From: Virgibacillus proomii
GTDB lineage: Bacteria > Bacillota > Bacilli > Bacillales > Amphibacillaceae
Length of the DNA stretch: 64,000 bases
Direction of reading: 5' to 3'
NCBI RefSeq assembly: GCF_018916875.1
Contig: NZ_JAHLNO010000020.1
Span: forward strand, 1-64,000
Shown: positions 16,219 to 25,637 of the stretch, piece after piece
Position numbering within the stretch: the stretch's first letter is position 1
Layout: every line of letters starts with the position of its first letter
Translations under genes and position numbers: made by a program
The notes under the pieces: generated by a model
Told to the model about the DNA's origin: nothing
Database searches by the model: none
The model's input: only the letters and a program-made list of their open reading frames with translations

Positions 16219-17754
16219 TCATTTTGCCTCCTTTTTAGCAGACGAATAACTTGTTTCACTTACTGAGCGCCATTTAGGAATAGACATCAAAATTCCAAAT
16301 ACAAGTGCTCCAGCAGCCACAAACCATCCTGAGTATAAAATAAACGCATCCGGGTAGCCTGAATAATTCCCTGTTGGTGTATCAAAAAGTTTCATAATAT
16401 TTAGTCGGAACAAATCGTACAGCATATAACCGAGTACCACTGGTGTAATCACATTTATACTTAACGGGAACCACCAGCCAAGCTTAATATCCGATATTGC
16501 ATCTGCATGATCCCGCAAATTTTTAACTAATCGTAAAATCCATGCGACTAATATTACTTCAACTAAACCAAGTAACGCAACACCGAATTGATTAATAAAA
16601 TAATCTACTGTATCCAGGAAATATAATCCGCCTTGTGTTGCATAAAGTAAAGAAATAATAGCAGCTAATCCTCCACCAAATAAGACAGACCTTCCTCGAG
16701 AAATTTTAAATTTATCAGATAAGCCTGCAACATAAGTTTCGGTTAGCGACAATAATGAAGTTACTCCGGCTAAAACGAGTGAGGCAAAAAATAAAAAACC
16801 AAATAGTCCATTCAAGCCAGGGAATTCATTTATAATAGCCGGAAATACGACAAATGCAAGCCCTACACCGTCAGACACAACCTCATCTACCGCTACCCCT
16901 GATTGTGTAGCCATAAAACCAAGTACGGAAAAAACTCCAATACCCGCAAGCAATTCAAAACTTGAATTTCCAAATCCGGTAATAAATGCATTGTTAGTAA
17001 TATCTGATTTTTCAGGTAAATAACTAGAATAAGTGATCATAATCGCAAACGCAATCGATAAACTAAAAAAGATTTGTCCATAAGCGGCTACCCATACTTC
17101 TCCTGATAAAATACTGCTAAAATCAGGCTGGAAGAACGCTTGAAGACCTTCCAACGCACCAGGAAGTGTAATAGCACGAACAACAATAATTAAAAAAATA
17201 AATGCTAATAATGGAATGAAAATACGATTAGCAATTTCAATTCCTTTTTTCACACCCCTATATAAAGTAAATAAGACGATTCCCCAAACCACTATTAATG
17301 GTAACAGAACTCCAGGAACCATACTCCCCGCCTGCCCCGGATCAACTGTATTATTTAAATAATCTTTAAATAAAAAACCCTCTGTATCCGAACCCCAACT
17401 TAAATTGACAGAAAAAAACGCATACGATATTGCCCAGGCAATAATAACAGAATAGTAAGTGGAAATTATAAACGCAACGAATACTGCCCACCAACCAATA
17501 AATTCTGTTTTCTTGTTCATTTTTTTGTACGTCAGCGGACCAGAACCACGGTACTTATGACCCATGGTGAATTCCATAATTAATATTGGAATACCTGCAG
17601 TTAATAATGCAAACAAGTAAGGGATAAAAAAAGCTCCTCCACCATTTTCATACGCCACAGCTGGAAAACGCCAAATATTTCCTAATCCAACAGCAGATCC
17701 TATTGCCGCCAAAATAAATCCTGCTCTTGTTCCCCATTGAGAACGAGTTTCCAT
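16219..17754 (-). CDS. Sodium-dependent NSS-family amino-acid transporter (MetP/YocR-like)
   Basis: 511 residues with about 12 hydrophobic segments. The N-terminus RAGFILAAIGSAVGLGNIWR is the Na+/substrate-binding TM1 of the neurotransmitter:sodium symporter fold, and IMEFTMGHKYRGSGPLTYKK is the typical next block. B. subtilis relatives are YocR and YhdH. The coupled MetS-type subunit suggests methionine or alanine uptake. AGGAGG lies just before the ATG at 17754. It is separated from the upstream lysine transporter by a terminator. Confidence 0.88.
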   Translation of the reverse strand: METRSQWGTRAGFILAAIGSAVGLGNIWRFPAVAYENGGGAFFIPYLFALLTAGIPILIMEFTMGHKYRGSGPLTYKKMNKKTEFIGWWAVFVAFIISTYYSVIIAWAISYAFFSVNLSWGSDTEGFLFKDYLNNTVDPGQAGSMVPGVLLPLIVVWGIVLFTLYRGVKKGIEIANRIFIPLLAFIFLIIVVRAITLPGALEGLQAFFQPDFSSILSGEVWVAAYGQIFFSLSIAFAIMITYSSYLPEKSDITNNAFITGFGNSSFELLAGIGVFSVLGFMATQSGVAVDEVVSDGVGLAFVVFPAIINEFPGLNGLFGFLFFASLVLAGVTSLLSLTETYVAGLSDKFKISRGRSVLFGGGLAAIISLLYATQGGLYFLDTVDYFINQFGVALLGLVEVILVAWILRLVKNLRDHADAISDIKLGWWFPLSINVITPVVLGYMLYDLFRLNIMKLFDTPTGNYSGYPDAFILYSGWFVAAGALVFGILMSIPKWRSVSETSYSSAKKEAK

Positions 17755-17936
17755 TCTTTAACCTCCTTTTACTTTTATTGTTAATTAATTAAAATTTTAA
17801 AAGGTTTACCCTTTTCAGATATTTATGGTTGTATTATAACGGCACTTTTATCTTATGTCAAAATATTTTCATATCAAAATTAATAAATAAATGAACTATA
17901 GTTATCCACAAGGTAGAAACAAATGCCTACACATTA

Positions 17937-17972
17937 AAAAATCATCCTCTTACATAGAGAGGATGATTGTTT
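17937..17972 (-). terminator. Terminator of the NhaC-type transporter gene
   Basis: On the minus strand AATCATCCTCT and AGAGGATGATTTTTTAA form a stem with a T run right after the stop. Confidence 0.85.
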
Positions 17973-19528
17973 TAATGCTTTGCTTTTGTAGTTTTTAAAA
18001 AATGCGTTAAGATTGCAAAACCAATAATAATAGCCATCGTCACAAGCAACGGTAAAACAATTTGACCAGTAAATCCTATAATTAAATAACCTACAGCTGC
18101 AGCTAAAGCTGAGAGAATGGCATATGGAAGCTGGGTCATCACGTGATCAATATGGTTTGCTCCTGCCCCCGTTGAAGATAAAATAGTCGTATCAGAGATT
18201 GGAGTACAATGATCACCAAATACTGCACCAGCAAGTACAGCTGCCATGGATGGCAACAGCATCTCCATATCTGTAATTGCCGTTACTTCAACTGCTATCG
18301 GCAGCATAATACCAAACGTTCCCCATGATGTACCTGTAGCAAGCGCCATAAAGCCAGCAATGATAAAAAATAAAAAGGGTAAAAAGGCTGGGTTTAAGGA
18401 TGAGTTATTTACAATACCAGCTAAATACTCGCCTGTTTTTAATTCTCCAATTATCGAGCCGATAACCCAAGCTAACAACAAAATATAAATAGCAGGGAGC
18501 ATGGTTTTCATACCTTCGAGTATAATCTTCACTGTTGAATTGCTTTGCCCGGCCTGTCTAATATGAAACAAATAAGAAGTAATAACGGCAACTGCTCCAC
18601 CAATAAATAGCGAAAGATTGACGTTCGTATTAGCAAATATGGTCAAGATGCTGATATCACCTTCTGCAGCCATTGCCCCAGTAATCATCATGGAAGAAAC
18701 AGTTGCAATCACTAGTACTGCAATCGGGACTAACAAATGATAAATTCTCCCGTTTTTATTTGGCGTAAAAACATCACTTAAATCTCCAGATACATTGTCT
18801 TTATTCGGACCAATCAAATCACCGGTTTCCATTGCCCTTGTTTCATGCTTTTGCATCGGGCCTAAATCCATTTTTAAGTAAGCAACTAAAAATACACTAA
18901 TAATTGCACCTAATGCATAAAAATTAAAAGGAATCATTTTAATAAAAGCTTCTAAAGGTTCAAGTGAAGTTACTCCATTTGCAGCAAATATCCCGCCCAT
19001 AATACCAATAATGTAGGCACCCCAACTGGAAATGGGAGATACGACAGTTACTGGTGCTGATGTGGAATCAATAATATATGCAAGTTTTGCTCGTGAAATT
19101 TTATGTCGATCAGTTAATGGCCGAGCTATTTGACCAACTGCTAAACTATTAAAATAATCATCAATAAAAATGATAACTCCTAATAATGCGCTCATTGCTT
19201 GTGCACCACTTCGGCTTTTCACTCGTTTGATCATCCAATCACCAAATGCGCGACTTCCACCAGACGCTTGTAAGAAGGCTGTCATAATACCAAGCAATAG
19301 TAAAAATGATAATAACAAGATATTGCCAATATTAAGTGTGTTATCAGAAATAAAAAGCGAATAAAATTGAACAACAATTTCTTTTATTGCTTCCCATATT
19401 GCAAAATCGTGAATGAGTATTGCTCCAACTACAATTCCTGTTCCTAACGATAATAATACATTTCTCGTTAATAAAACGAGCACCAGCATTAGAACTGCTG
19501 GAATAAGTGAATAAATCGTACCTTCCAT
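17972..19528 (-). CDS. NhaC-superfamily transporter, lysine-riboswitch controlled (LysW-type lysine uptake candidate)
   Basis: 518 residues and about 12 membrane segments of the NhaC Na+/H+ antiporter superfamily. Family blocks are LGVIIFIDDYFNSLAVG, VVSPISSWGAYI, and FGDHCTPISDTTILSSTGAG. Homology alone would suggest Na+/H+ exchange, but a lysine riboswitch precedes the gene (19625-19890). Comparative work on the L box named a subgroup of NhaC-like proteins in Firmicutes LysW, as candidate lysine transporters. Lysine import is therefore the better call. The ATG at 19528 is preceded by GGAGG; the frame-opening codon at 19558 lies upstream of it. Confidence 0.82.
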   Translation of the reverse strand: MEGTIYSLIPAVLMLVLVLLTRNVLLSLGTGIVVGAILIHDFAIWEAIKEIVVQFYSLFISDNTLNIGNILLLSFLLLLGIMTAFLQASGGSRAFGDWMIKRVKSRSGAQAMSALLGVIIFIDDYFNSLAVGQIARPLTDRHKISRAKLAYIIDSTSAPVTVVSPISSWGAYIIGIMGGIFAANGVTSLEPLEAFIKMIPFNFYALGAIISVFLVAYLKMDLGPMQKHETRAMETGDLIGPNKDNVSGDLSDVFTPNKNGRIYHLLVPIAVLVIATVSSMMITGAMAAEGDISILTIFANTNVNLSLFIGGAVAVITSYLFHIRQAGQSNSTVKIILEGMKTMLPAIYILLLAWVIGSIIGELKTGEYLAGIVNNSSLNPAFLPFLFFIIAGFMALATGTSWGTFGIMLPIAVEVTAITDMEMLLPSMAAVLAGAVFGDHCTPISDTTILSSTGAGANHIDHVMTQLPYAILSALAAAVGYLIIGFTGQIVLPLLVTMAIIIGFAILTHFLKTTKAKH

Positions 19529-19624
19529 TAATGTTACCTCCACTATAGTTGTTGGCAATAAGACAGGGAAACATACTGTTAGGGGAAATGGGTGAAGGAA
19601 ATGAGAAAGGATTTGCTTTTACAT

Positions 19625-19890
19625 AAAAAAGACAATGACAGAAAATAACCTATCATTGTCTTTACAATATACGTTATCCTCCATTTCGATCAGTAGTTCT
19701 CCATGCATATTGCTGTTCGCATGACAGTATACTCCTTATTCAAAAGTATACCAGCTATAATAAGTTCGACACTTATTACGCTTCGGCAATAAATCCTTTC
19801 ATCTGACTTCATCGTTATCATCCTCAGTCAGACTACTAATATCCATTGCGCCTCTACCTCACCGATCTGATAAGGTGTTATTTATTTTAT
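19625..19890 (-). promoter_or_regulatory. Lysine riboswitch (L box) with terminator
   Basis: Minus-strand core motifs in order: GAGGTAGAGGCGC, TTAGTAGTCTG, TTGCCGAAGCG (19780-19790), ACTGTCATGCG, GGAGAACTACTGATCG. P1 pairs GATCGGTG with TACTGATC (19860-19867 with 19689-19696). It is followed by a terminator, AAAGACAATGA / TCATTGTCTTTTTT (19625-19664), about 100 bp before the transporter start. Lysine binding is expected to favour the terminator and shut off uptake. Confidence 0.92.
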
Positions 19891-19902
19891 TTACCAAAGT
19901 AT

Positions 19903-19931
19903 ATTATAACAAACCATTAATCATTATTCAA
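19903..19931 (-). promoter_or_regulatory. Sigma-A-type promoter of the lysine-riboswitch transcript
   Basis: On the minus strand TTGAAT (19931-19926), 17 bases, TATAAT (19908-19903). The -35 box lies upstream of the yunB stop, so it sits inside the yunB coding end. Confidence 0.75.
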
Positions 19932-20687
19932 GCTGTCTTTTGGCACAGCAATGTTTGGTCCTCCTTCTCCATCACCACCAAAAAATTCTGGTACATCCCC
20001 CATAATCACACGTGAATCCACATAAACTTTTGTACTTATTTCAGCGGTTTCTGTTGTAAATGGCACAACAATCTGCACATTAACTGTAACAGGGATATAT
20101 ATTTCTATTAATGCTGCATTAATGCCAAAATCCCTCATAATATACTCTACATCTGATTGAATACTTCCTACAATTTCAAAATGTACAGGAATCTTGGGAC
20201 CCAGATTTGCCAAAATTGTACTTCCCGTTGCTTGCCCAATTGGGATCTCGACAACAGTCGGATCTTTATCCGCTAACTCATTTGCTGTATCTCCGTAATC
20301 TTGTGGTGGCATTTCCGGGTCATCGGTATCTAGCGTTTTTCCTTTATTCATCCCATATAAAAAGTACTCTGCTCTTTTAGTAGCAGCTCTCAATGCCCGA
20401 TTCACTGCAGCCGATTTCCAACCAACAATGGAGACATTGTTTTCCGTATTTATTTCCATCAAATCATCAAAGCTAATATTTTCCGTTGATTTGACTGCTT
20501 CATTAATTGTTCTCGTTGCAAACTCCTTTGTCTTTTGATTCGCTATATCCATTAAAGATGGAGTAATTCCTTTATCAACAATGATAATGCTAAGGGAGGT
20601 CAAAATAACAAAAGCTATTGTCGTCATGAACAATATTACTTTAACAGGAGAACTGGTTTGCAAATGCAATCTTGGCCGTCTTTTCAT
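19917..20687 (-). CDS. yunB: Sporulation protein YunB
   Basis: 256 residues with one N-terminal membrane anchor (VILFMTTIAFVILTSLSIII) and a long extracytoplasmic domain. It has DKGITPSLMDIANQKTKEFA, later IPIGQATGSTILANLGPKIP, and IYIPVTVNVQIVVPFTTET, as in YunB. B. subtilis yunB is a sigma-E gene, and mutants show a spore-formation defect. The TTG at 20705 is part of the ribosome site (GAGGAGG), so the ATG at 20687 is the start. The C-terminal tail is short and Gly-rich. Confidence 0.88.
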   Translation of the reverse strand: MKRRPRLHLQTSSPVKVILFMTTIAFVILTSLSIIIVDKGITPSLMDIANQKTKEFATRTINEAVKSTENISFDDLMEINTENNVSIVGWKSAAVNRALRAATKRAEYFLYGMNKGKTLDTDDPEMPPQDYGDTANELADKDPTVVEIPIGQATGSTILANLGPKIPVHFEIVGSIQSDVEYIMRDFGINAALIEIYIPVTVNVQIVVPFTTETAEISTKVYVDSRVIMGDVPEFFGGDGEGGPNIAVPKDSLNND

Positions 20688-20915
20688 GAAAAAATACCTC
20701 CTCAAAACAAATCTATGCTTGTTTTCAGAAGGTTAGAATTGAATTTTACTCATATCTTATTTGCCATACTTTACAAATGAATAGCGGTTTTAGAACTCAC
20801 TTTAATTTCTTAGAAGTTTTCATAACTAATTGCCATTACCCCTTCTATTTTCTCCTTAACTTAGGGTGCCTTAGATACGGGATAAGGCTTATATGTCTGT
20901 TAATAAGCTTACTGC
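20688..20915. repeat. Intergenic yunC/yunB with a degraded B-type 3' end
   Basis: The stretch 20830-20892 (TTGCCATTACCCC .. AACTTAGGGTGCCTTAGATA .. CGGGATAAGG) resembles the end of the B-type element but the stems are poorly kept. No gene. Confidence 0.4.
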
Positions 20916-21218
20916 CTAAGCAATCAACATTAACGCATCCTTTCCGGTCATCCCTACTTTCCATCCATGTTCCTTTGCGGATTCGGTAATTTTTTCTAAT
21001 GGTGCATGCAATAATTCATCGATCGTACGAACTCCAACCGCTCTACCAGCTACAATCTTTCTGTCAGCCAGTTTTTCATTTAACAAGTCAACGTCTAAGG
21101 CTGCACACATAATATATCCGACTTCATTGGCAATGATTAATAAATTTGTCTTTGGCAATTCTACACAAACCGCAGTAAAAAACATTCCTTCTACTTCTAA
21201 AGGATTCACTGTTATCAT
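20916..21218 (-). CDS. yunC: YunC family protein (DUF1805)
   Basis: 100 residues matching YunC: MITVNPLEVEGMFFTAVCVE, then LPKTNLLIIANEVGYIMCAA, LDVDLLNEKLADRKIVAGRA, VGVRTIDELLHAPLEKI. This is the DUF1805 fold. The structure of B. subtilis YunC is known but the function is not. It follows yunD by 67 bp on the same strand. Confidence 0.88.
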   Translation of the reverse strand: MITVNPLEVEGMFFTAVCVELPKTNLLIIANEVGYIMCAALDVDLLNEKLADRKIVAGRAVGVRTIDELLHAPLEKITESAKEHGWKVGMTGKDALMLIA

Positions 21219-21285
21219 TCGTAAAAGGCCTCCTTCATCGCTTCTGCCTTATCTATATGCAAACGGAGACCTTATCGTCACTAAT

Positions 21286-22689
21286 CTATTTATTTGAATA
21301 TGCTCGTATCAATGTTTCAGCTAAAATATCCCTTAAAAATTCTGGCAAATAATAGTTTTTCACTTGTGATCTTGCAACTTCCGGTAATAGTCGTCCAAAT
21401 GTAAACGTATCAGCTGTAGCTATGGTATACGTTTGATCAGCCTTTAATGGATATTTTTCTTCCAGATAGGCTTGTTTAACAAAAGCTTCACCGTTCTTTA
21501 ATCGTTCCATGCATAAGCTCAAGCCAGAAAAAGCCATTTTACCTATTATTTTCCCCCGAAAACCAAAACCTTTTAATTTTAATTCAATAAACTCTTTTGA
21601 GAATGAAGAACGAATAGTTTCCAGCAATTCTCTCCCTGTCAATTCAACCACACAAGTATTGATAGGATGTGGACATATTCTGTGAATATCGCCATAAGTT
21701 ACTACACCAGATGGCAAACTTTCCAGCAACAGCCCCGCATTAAGCATGGAACAGTCTGCATTTGTTTGTTGTTTAATTGAATCAGTTAAAGCTTGCAAAA
21801 TAGGTGTTTCTTTTCGCCAATCGACCTCGAGTGTTTCAGGTAATCGCACAACAGGTTTAGCTAATATACGTTCTGCTTTTTGTTGATAGGTTGTAAGGAT
21901 TTCCTCTGTTTGGGGGTCTTTTGGCAAGTGGGTAATATTCGTCGTATACGCCTCTTTATGTACCAATCTACCTTGCTCATGATCCCAAGTTAAGATAACC
22001 TCACCAACAAAATGACAGTGCTTTCCTGCAGCAGTAAGCAATGTATTATTTACTATCTCACCATTGCGTAAGAGATGGTGGGTATGTCCACCAATAATAA
22101 CATCAATATCCGGAAACCGCTTTGCTATTTCCTGATCTTCGCTATAGCCAAGGTGAGATAACAACACAATAATATCTGCTTGCTGCTTTATTTTTCCAAT
22201 CATTTGTTCCAATTGTTCATAAGGAGGTGATACATACCAATCAAGTAATTGATAATAATCATTAAATGGAGCAGTAAGCCCAATTACTGCAATTTCAACT
22301 CCATACGCAGATGTTAATATGACACTCGGATTTAACCAATCTGGTTTCTTACTGTTCATACTGTGCAAGTTTGCACACACTACCTCAAAGGAAGCCTCAT
22401 CATATAAATAGGCCAAATCATCATGTGAGATTGTAATACCTTCATTATTTCCTAATGTTACTACATCATAGCCGGCTTCGTTCATTAACTGCACATTTGC
22501 TTTCCCCTTAAAGGCTTCAGCGATTGGATGCATTCGATCAATATGATCACCAATATCTACATTCCAACAAGATTTTCCCATCGATTGACAATTCTTTTTT
22601 GCTTCTTTTAAATAATAGGAAACTTGAGACCAATTATCAAAATTACTATGTAAATCGTTTGTGTAATAGAAATATATATGCTCTTTCAT
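21286..22689 (-). CDS. yunD: 5'-nucleotidase-like metallophosphoesterase YunD
   Basis: 467 residues. The N-terminal calcineurin-like domain has the metal ligands YTNDLHSN, VDIGDHIDR, VTLGNNEG (usually GNHE), LLSHLGYSED and IIGGHTHHLL. The C-terminal part is the 5'-nucleotidase domain (SMLNAGLLLESLPSGVVTYG). No signal peptide is seen from the start used here, so it is probably cytoplasmic. The upstream ATG (22767) lies inside yunE. MKEHIYFYYTNDLH at 22689 has AAGGAG before it. Substrate unproven. Confidence 0.85.
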   Translation of the reverse strand: MKEHIYFYYTNDLHSNFDNWSQVSYYLKEAKKNCQSMGKSCWNVDIGDHIDRMHPIAEAFKGKANVQLMNEAGYDVVTLGNNEGITISHDDLAYLYDEASFEVVCANLHSMNSKKPDWLNPSVILTSAYGVEIAVIGLTAPFNDYYQLLDWYVSPPYEQLEQMIGKIKQQADIIVLLSHLGYSEDQEIAKRFPDIDVIIGGHTHHLLRNGEIVNNTLLTAAGKHCHFVGEVILTWDHEQGRLVHKEAYTTNITHLPKDPQTEEILTTYQQKAERILAKPVVRLPETLEVDWRKETPILQALTDSIKQQTNADCSMLNAGLLLESLPSGVVTYGDIHRICPHPINTCVVELTGRELLETIRSSFSKEFIELKLKGFGFRGKIIGKMAFSGLSLCMERLKNGEAFVKQAYLEEKYPLKADQTYTIATADTFTFGRLLPEVARSQVKNYYLPEFLRDILAETLIRAYSNK

Positions 22690-22703
22690 TTTAATTATGC
22701 TCC

Positions 22704-23522
22704 TTATGACAACCCTTGAAAAATCATTCGAATACCAATTATAATTAATAAAATCCGCAAAATCCATTCAAGTGCTTTGCTAGTCAAACGCTGGTTCACG
22801 ATTGCTCCAAGCTTGCCACCAATCCACGCTCCAGGGATAAAAAAGAAAACATACTTCCACACAATATGCCCCAGAACTATATGTGTCCCGGCTCCAATCA
22901 GGCTGATGAAAAAAATCATAAACATAGACGTTGCAGTAGCAATATGGGCAGGTATCCCAAATAGCAGTATCATAGCTGGTACCATAATGGATCCTCCGCC
23001 AATGCCAAATAAGCCTGACAGCATGCCAACCCCCAAGGAAAGAAAAAAGCCTATTGTAACGGAAACTTTATAATAATAAGTGGTTCCATGTAATGAAAAA
23101 CTACGTACACCTTTTGTATCTTTATTGAATACCCGTGTTGACTCTTTCCGTTTTATTAATAAAACCAAGGAAATACCTATCATGACAAAGCCGAAGTAAA
23201 GCAAAAATTGTTCCGTCGCAATAAATTGATTTAACCAGGAACCTATTATTCCGCCTGGTATGCTACCAGACAATAATATTAGTCCAGTCTTATAATCAAT
23301 CCGGTTATTTTTCCAATAAGTAAAGCTTGAAGATAACGCAGTAAAAACCATTGACACTAAAGAGATGCCAACAATTGCTTGCGGGGTTGCCCAACCAAAC
23401 CCATCAGTAATCTGAGATAAAAATAGCAAGCAAGGGATAAGTACAATCCCTCCGCCCAATCCCATTAGAGAACCAACAAAAGCAGTTATAATTCCAATTA
23501 AAGAGCAAACTACAACAACCAA
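22704..23522 (-). CDS. yunE: TSUP-family (TauE/SafE) membrane transporter YunE
   Basis: 272 residues, about eight membrane spans in two homologous halves, each with the glycine-rich family motif: VGSLMGLGGGIVLIP near residue 15 and LSGLFGIGGGSIMVPAM near 165. The family moves sulfite, sulfoacetate and related organosulfur anions. It starts with TTG after AGGG and ends 14 bp before yunD. In B. subtilis yunE lies beside yunD and purine genes, but the cargo is unknown. Confidence 0.85.
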   Translation of the reverse strand: MVVVVCSLIGIITAFVGSLMGLGGGIVLIPCLLFLSQITDGFGWATPQAIVGISLVSMVFTALSSSFTYWKNNRIDYKTGLILLSGSIPGGIIGSWLNQFIATEQFLLYFGFVMIGISLVLLIKRKESTRVFNKDTKGVRSFSLHGTTYYYKVSVTIGFFLSLGVGMLSGLFGIGGGSIMVPAMILLFGIPAHIATATSMFMIFFISLIGAGTHIVLGHIVWKYVFFFIPGAWIGGKLGAIVNQRLTSKALEWILRILLIIIGIRMIFQGLS

Positions 23523-23798
23523 AATATATCCCTACCGTCCAAACAGTGATACTTTCTCACCTATAATAGTAGCATTGTTTTTCACCTATGGATATAGAAA
23601 GTTATTCTTTAACATAACATTTACAATCTAACAAAAGTTAAAAACTGTAAAAAACATTTTTAGTAAAAAATCCGGTTAATGACGTGTCATGACTCCAAGT
23701 GTATTTACTTCCAAAGGAATATTTGTATTATGTTAACTTGTCATTTCAAATCGTATACCATATGTCAATTTAAGATATACTTTTATAAAGTGAATCAA

Positions 23799-24133
23799 TC
23801 AGTGGAGGGGTTCTTTTTCCCCACTGATTGATAGAATGAACACAATTGGGCATTTAACTTGCTGTTGGGTTCCTTCACTTATCCTCCTAGGTTTCACCTC
23901 GCGGCATCGAAGGGCAGGTCTTACAGCCAATTACACACGGAATAAAGTGAAACTTCATTCAGTAAGAGTTTTCTTCCATCTCCTACTGAATGTTAGTACC
24001 TAGAAGGGTATGACCTAAAGGCCCCCTGAACGAATCGGGCATTTAGGTGCCGTTTTCTCCCACTTAGACCCTTTTGTATCAACTCAGGCTCTTGAAGTGG
24101 GAGTCTTACGGCACCTTACATACGGGATAAATG
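23799..24133. repeat. Two adjacent B-type structured elements, one diverged, one canonical
   Basis: 23799-23941: a strong hairpin (ATCAATCAGTGG .. CCACTGATTGAT), then GGGCATTTAACTTGCTGT, and later TTACAGCCAATTACA, a diverged copy with a rebuilt stem. 23944-24133 is the canonical element: hairpin CATTCAGTA..TACTGAATG, GTATGACCTAAAGGCC, CGAATCGGGCATTTAGGTGC, TCCCACTT .. AAGTGGGA, ACGGCACCTTACATACGGG. No gene lies between 23523 and 24210. Confidence 0.8.
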
Positions 24134-24141
24134 TAACGATT

Positions 24142-24160
24142 ACATACTGACCAGTTAGTA
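24142..24160. promoter_or_regulatory. Imperfect TetR operator-like palindrome
   Basis: ACATACTGACCAGTTAGTA matches the perfect operator at 26161-26184 in all but two central positions (TGACCA for TAACCG). It lies 50 bp beyond the 3' end of the tetR gene, with no obvious gene to control, right at the edge of a B-type repeat. Confidence 0.55.
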
Positions 24161-24210
24161 CCTTTTAGGCGTAATTTAAATTTCACATTATCAAAAGCAA
24201 TGTAGCTCAT

Positions 24211-24771
24211 TTATTTCAAAATCCCTTGTAAGAGAATTTTACTATATAGTCCAACAAGCTCGTCTGCTGTTACTTCCCCATCTGGATCGTACCATTTATA
24301 ACTATAGTTAATTAAACCCAAAATTCCAAAAGTAACCATATCAGCACGTAAATCGTTTCTAAACTCCCCGCTTTTAACGCCATGTCGCACAATCGTTTCA
24401 ATATTCCAGCGAAATTGTTTACGTTTCTGTTTAATAATATCCATATTTTCATTAATTAAATGCCGCATTTCTCGAAAGAAAACTCGTCCACTGGCACCTT
24501 TATCTTTAATATCGTAAATTAACAGTACGATGATGGCTTTAAGCTTTTCTTGATTTGTCATCGGCTGTTGCATGATTTGCTGTTGCCTTTTTATTAAATC
24601 TTCAATGTAAGAAGAATGAATTTCCATTAACAATTGCTCTTTACTATTAAAATAGTAATAAAATGTTCCTTTCGTTACACGTAACTGATCAACAATATCT
24701 TGGATAGACGTTTGGCTAAATCCTCTGCTTTCAAATAGTTGGACGCTTGTCTCAATGATTTTATGCCTCAT
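24211..24771 (-). CDS. TetR-family repressor of a lipid-catabolism-type operon
   Basis: 186 residues. The N-terminal helix-turn-helix is typical TetR: IIETSVQLFESRGFSQTSIQ, DIVDQLRVTKGTFYYYFNSK. The C-terminal ligand domain is of the group seen in acyl-CoA-responsive regulators. It lies last in an acyl-CoA dehydrogenase - SDR - tetR run. The perfect palindrome in front of that run (26161-26184) is its likely operator. The effector is unknown; an acyl-CoA is a guess from context. Confidence 0.82.
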   Translation of the reverse strand: MRHKIIETSVQLFESRGFSQTSIQDIVDQLRVTKGTFYYYFNSKEQLLMEIHSSYIEDLIKRQQQIMQQPMTNQEKLKAIIVLLIYDIKDKGASGRVFFREMRHLINENMDIIKQKRKQFRWNIETIVRHGVKSGEFRNDLRADMVTFGILGLINYSYKWYDPDGEVTADELVGLYSKILLQGILK

Positions 24772-24843
24772 ATTTTACGCTCCGCTCTATATATAATTTA
24801 TCAACTAATGTATCATAATTGGTTGATCAGAATCTATCTTTGT

Positions 24844-25614
24844 TTACAGTGCATGAGCGCCACCATCAACTGTTAAAATATCTCCTGTGACATAATCAGA
24901 AGCATGGGATGCTAAAAAAACTGCAGCACCTTTTAAATCTGTTTCATTCCCTAACCGATTTAATGGTGTTCGATTTAGTATCATATTTTCTTGTTTTTCA
25001 ATAAGAGTTTGAGACATCTTGGTCGGAAAGAAACCTGGCGCAATAGCATTTACATGAATATTATATTGTCCCCATTTAACAGCTAAATCTTTCGTAAACG
25101 TAATAACTGCTCCTTTACTTGTATTGTAACTAATGGTTTGCATAAAAGACGGTGTTCCTCCGAATCCAGCAATGGAAGCAATATTAATTATTTTTCCACA
25201 CCTCTGGGAAATCATTACTTTGCCAACAGCTTGACTCATCAGGAAAGTTCCTTTCACATTTACATTCATCACTTTCTCCCATGCCGAAACTGGCATTTCT
25301 TCTACCGGAGCTGCCCAGGTAGCGCCACTATTATTAACTAATATATCTATTGTTTTAAAATAAGCTACCGTCTTTTTGACTACTTCTTCCACATTTTCTG
25401 GATTTGTTACATCACAAGCTAATCCAAGTGTTTCAACTTTATATGTCTTTAACTTATTAGCCATCTGTCTACAGGCAGATTGATCTCTGGAACAGATCAC
25501 AATATTTGCACCTGCCTCAGCCAATGCTTCCGCAATTTGAGCCCCTACTCCTCTAGATCCGCCAGTAACAATTGCAGTTTTTCTTGTTAAATGAAACAAG
25601 TCCAAAACACTCAT
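24844..25614 (-). CDS. Short-chain dehydrogenase/reductase (SDR)
   Basis: 256 residues, classical SDR. Cofactor motif AIVTGGSRGVGAQIAEAL; NNSGA in place of NNAG; catalytic Ser in INIASIAG, then Tyr and Lys in ISYNTSKGAV; C-terminal VTGDILTVDGG. It resembles 3-oxoacyl-ACP reductase and gluconate 5-dehydrogenase types. Substrate cannot be read from sequence. Start at 25614 after GGAG. It is 23 bp after the broken acyl-CoA dehydrogenase, so a role in beta-oxidation-like degradation was probably original. Confidence 0.82.
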   Translation of the reverse strand: MSVLDLFHLTRKTAIVTGGSRGVGAQIAEALAEAGANIVICSRDQSACRQMANKLKTYKVETLGLACDVTNPENVEEVVKKTVAYFKTIDILVNNSGATWAAPVEEMPVSAWEKVMNVNVKGTFLMSQAVGKVMISQRCGKIINIASIAGFGGTPSFMQTISYNTSKGAVITFTKDLAVKWGQYNIHVNAIAPGFFPTKMSQTLIEKQENMILNRTPLNRLGNETDLKGAAVFLASHASDYVTGDILTVDGGAHAL

Positions 25615-25637
25615 TAACAGATCTCCTTTGTGTAAAC

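Noticed and set aside
17972..19528. Plain Na+/H+ antiporter NhaC
   Set aside because: The lysine riboswitch upstream makes lysine transport the better call, although the fold is NhaC.
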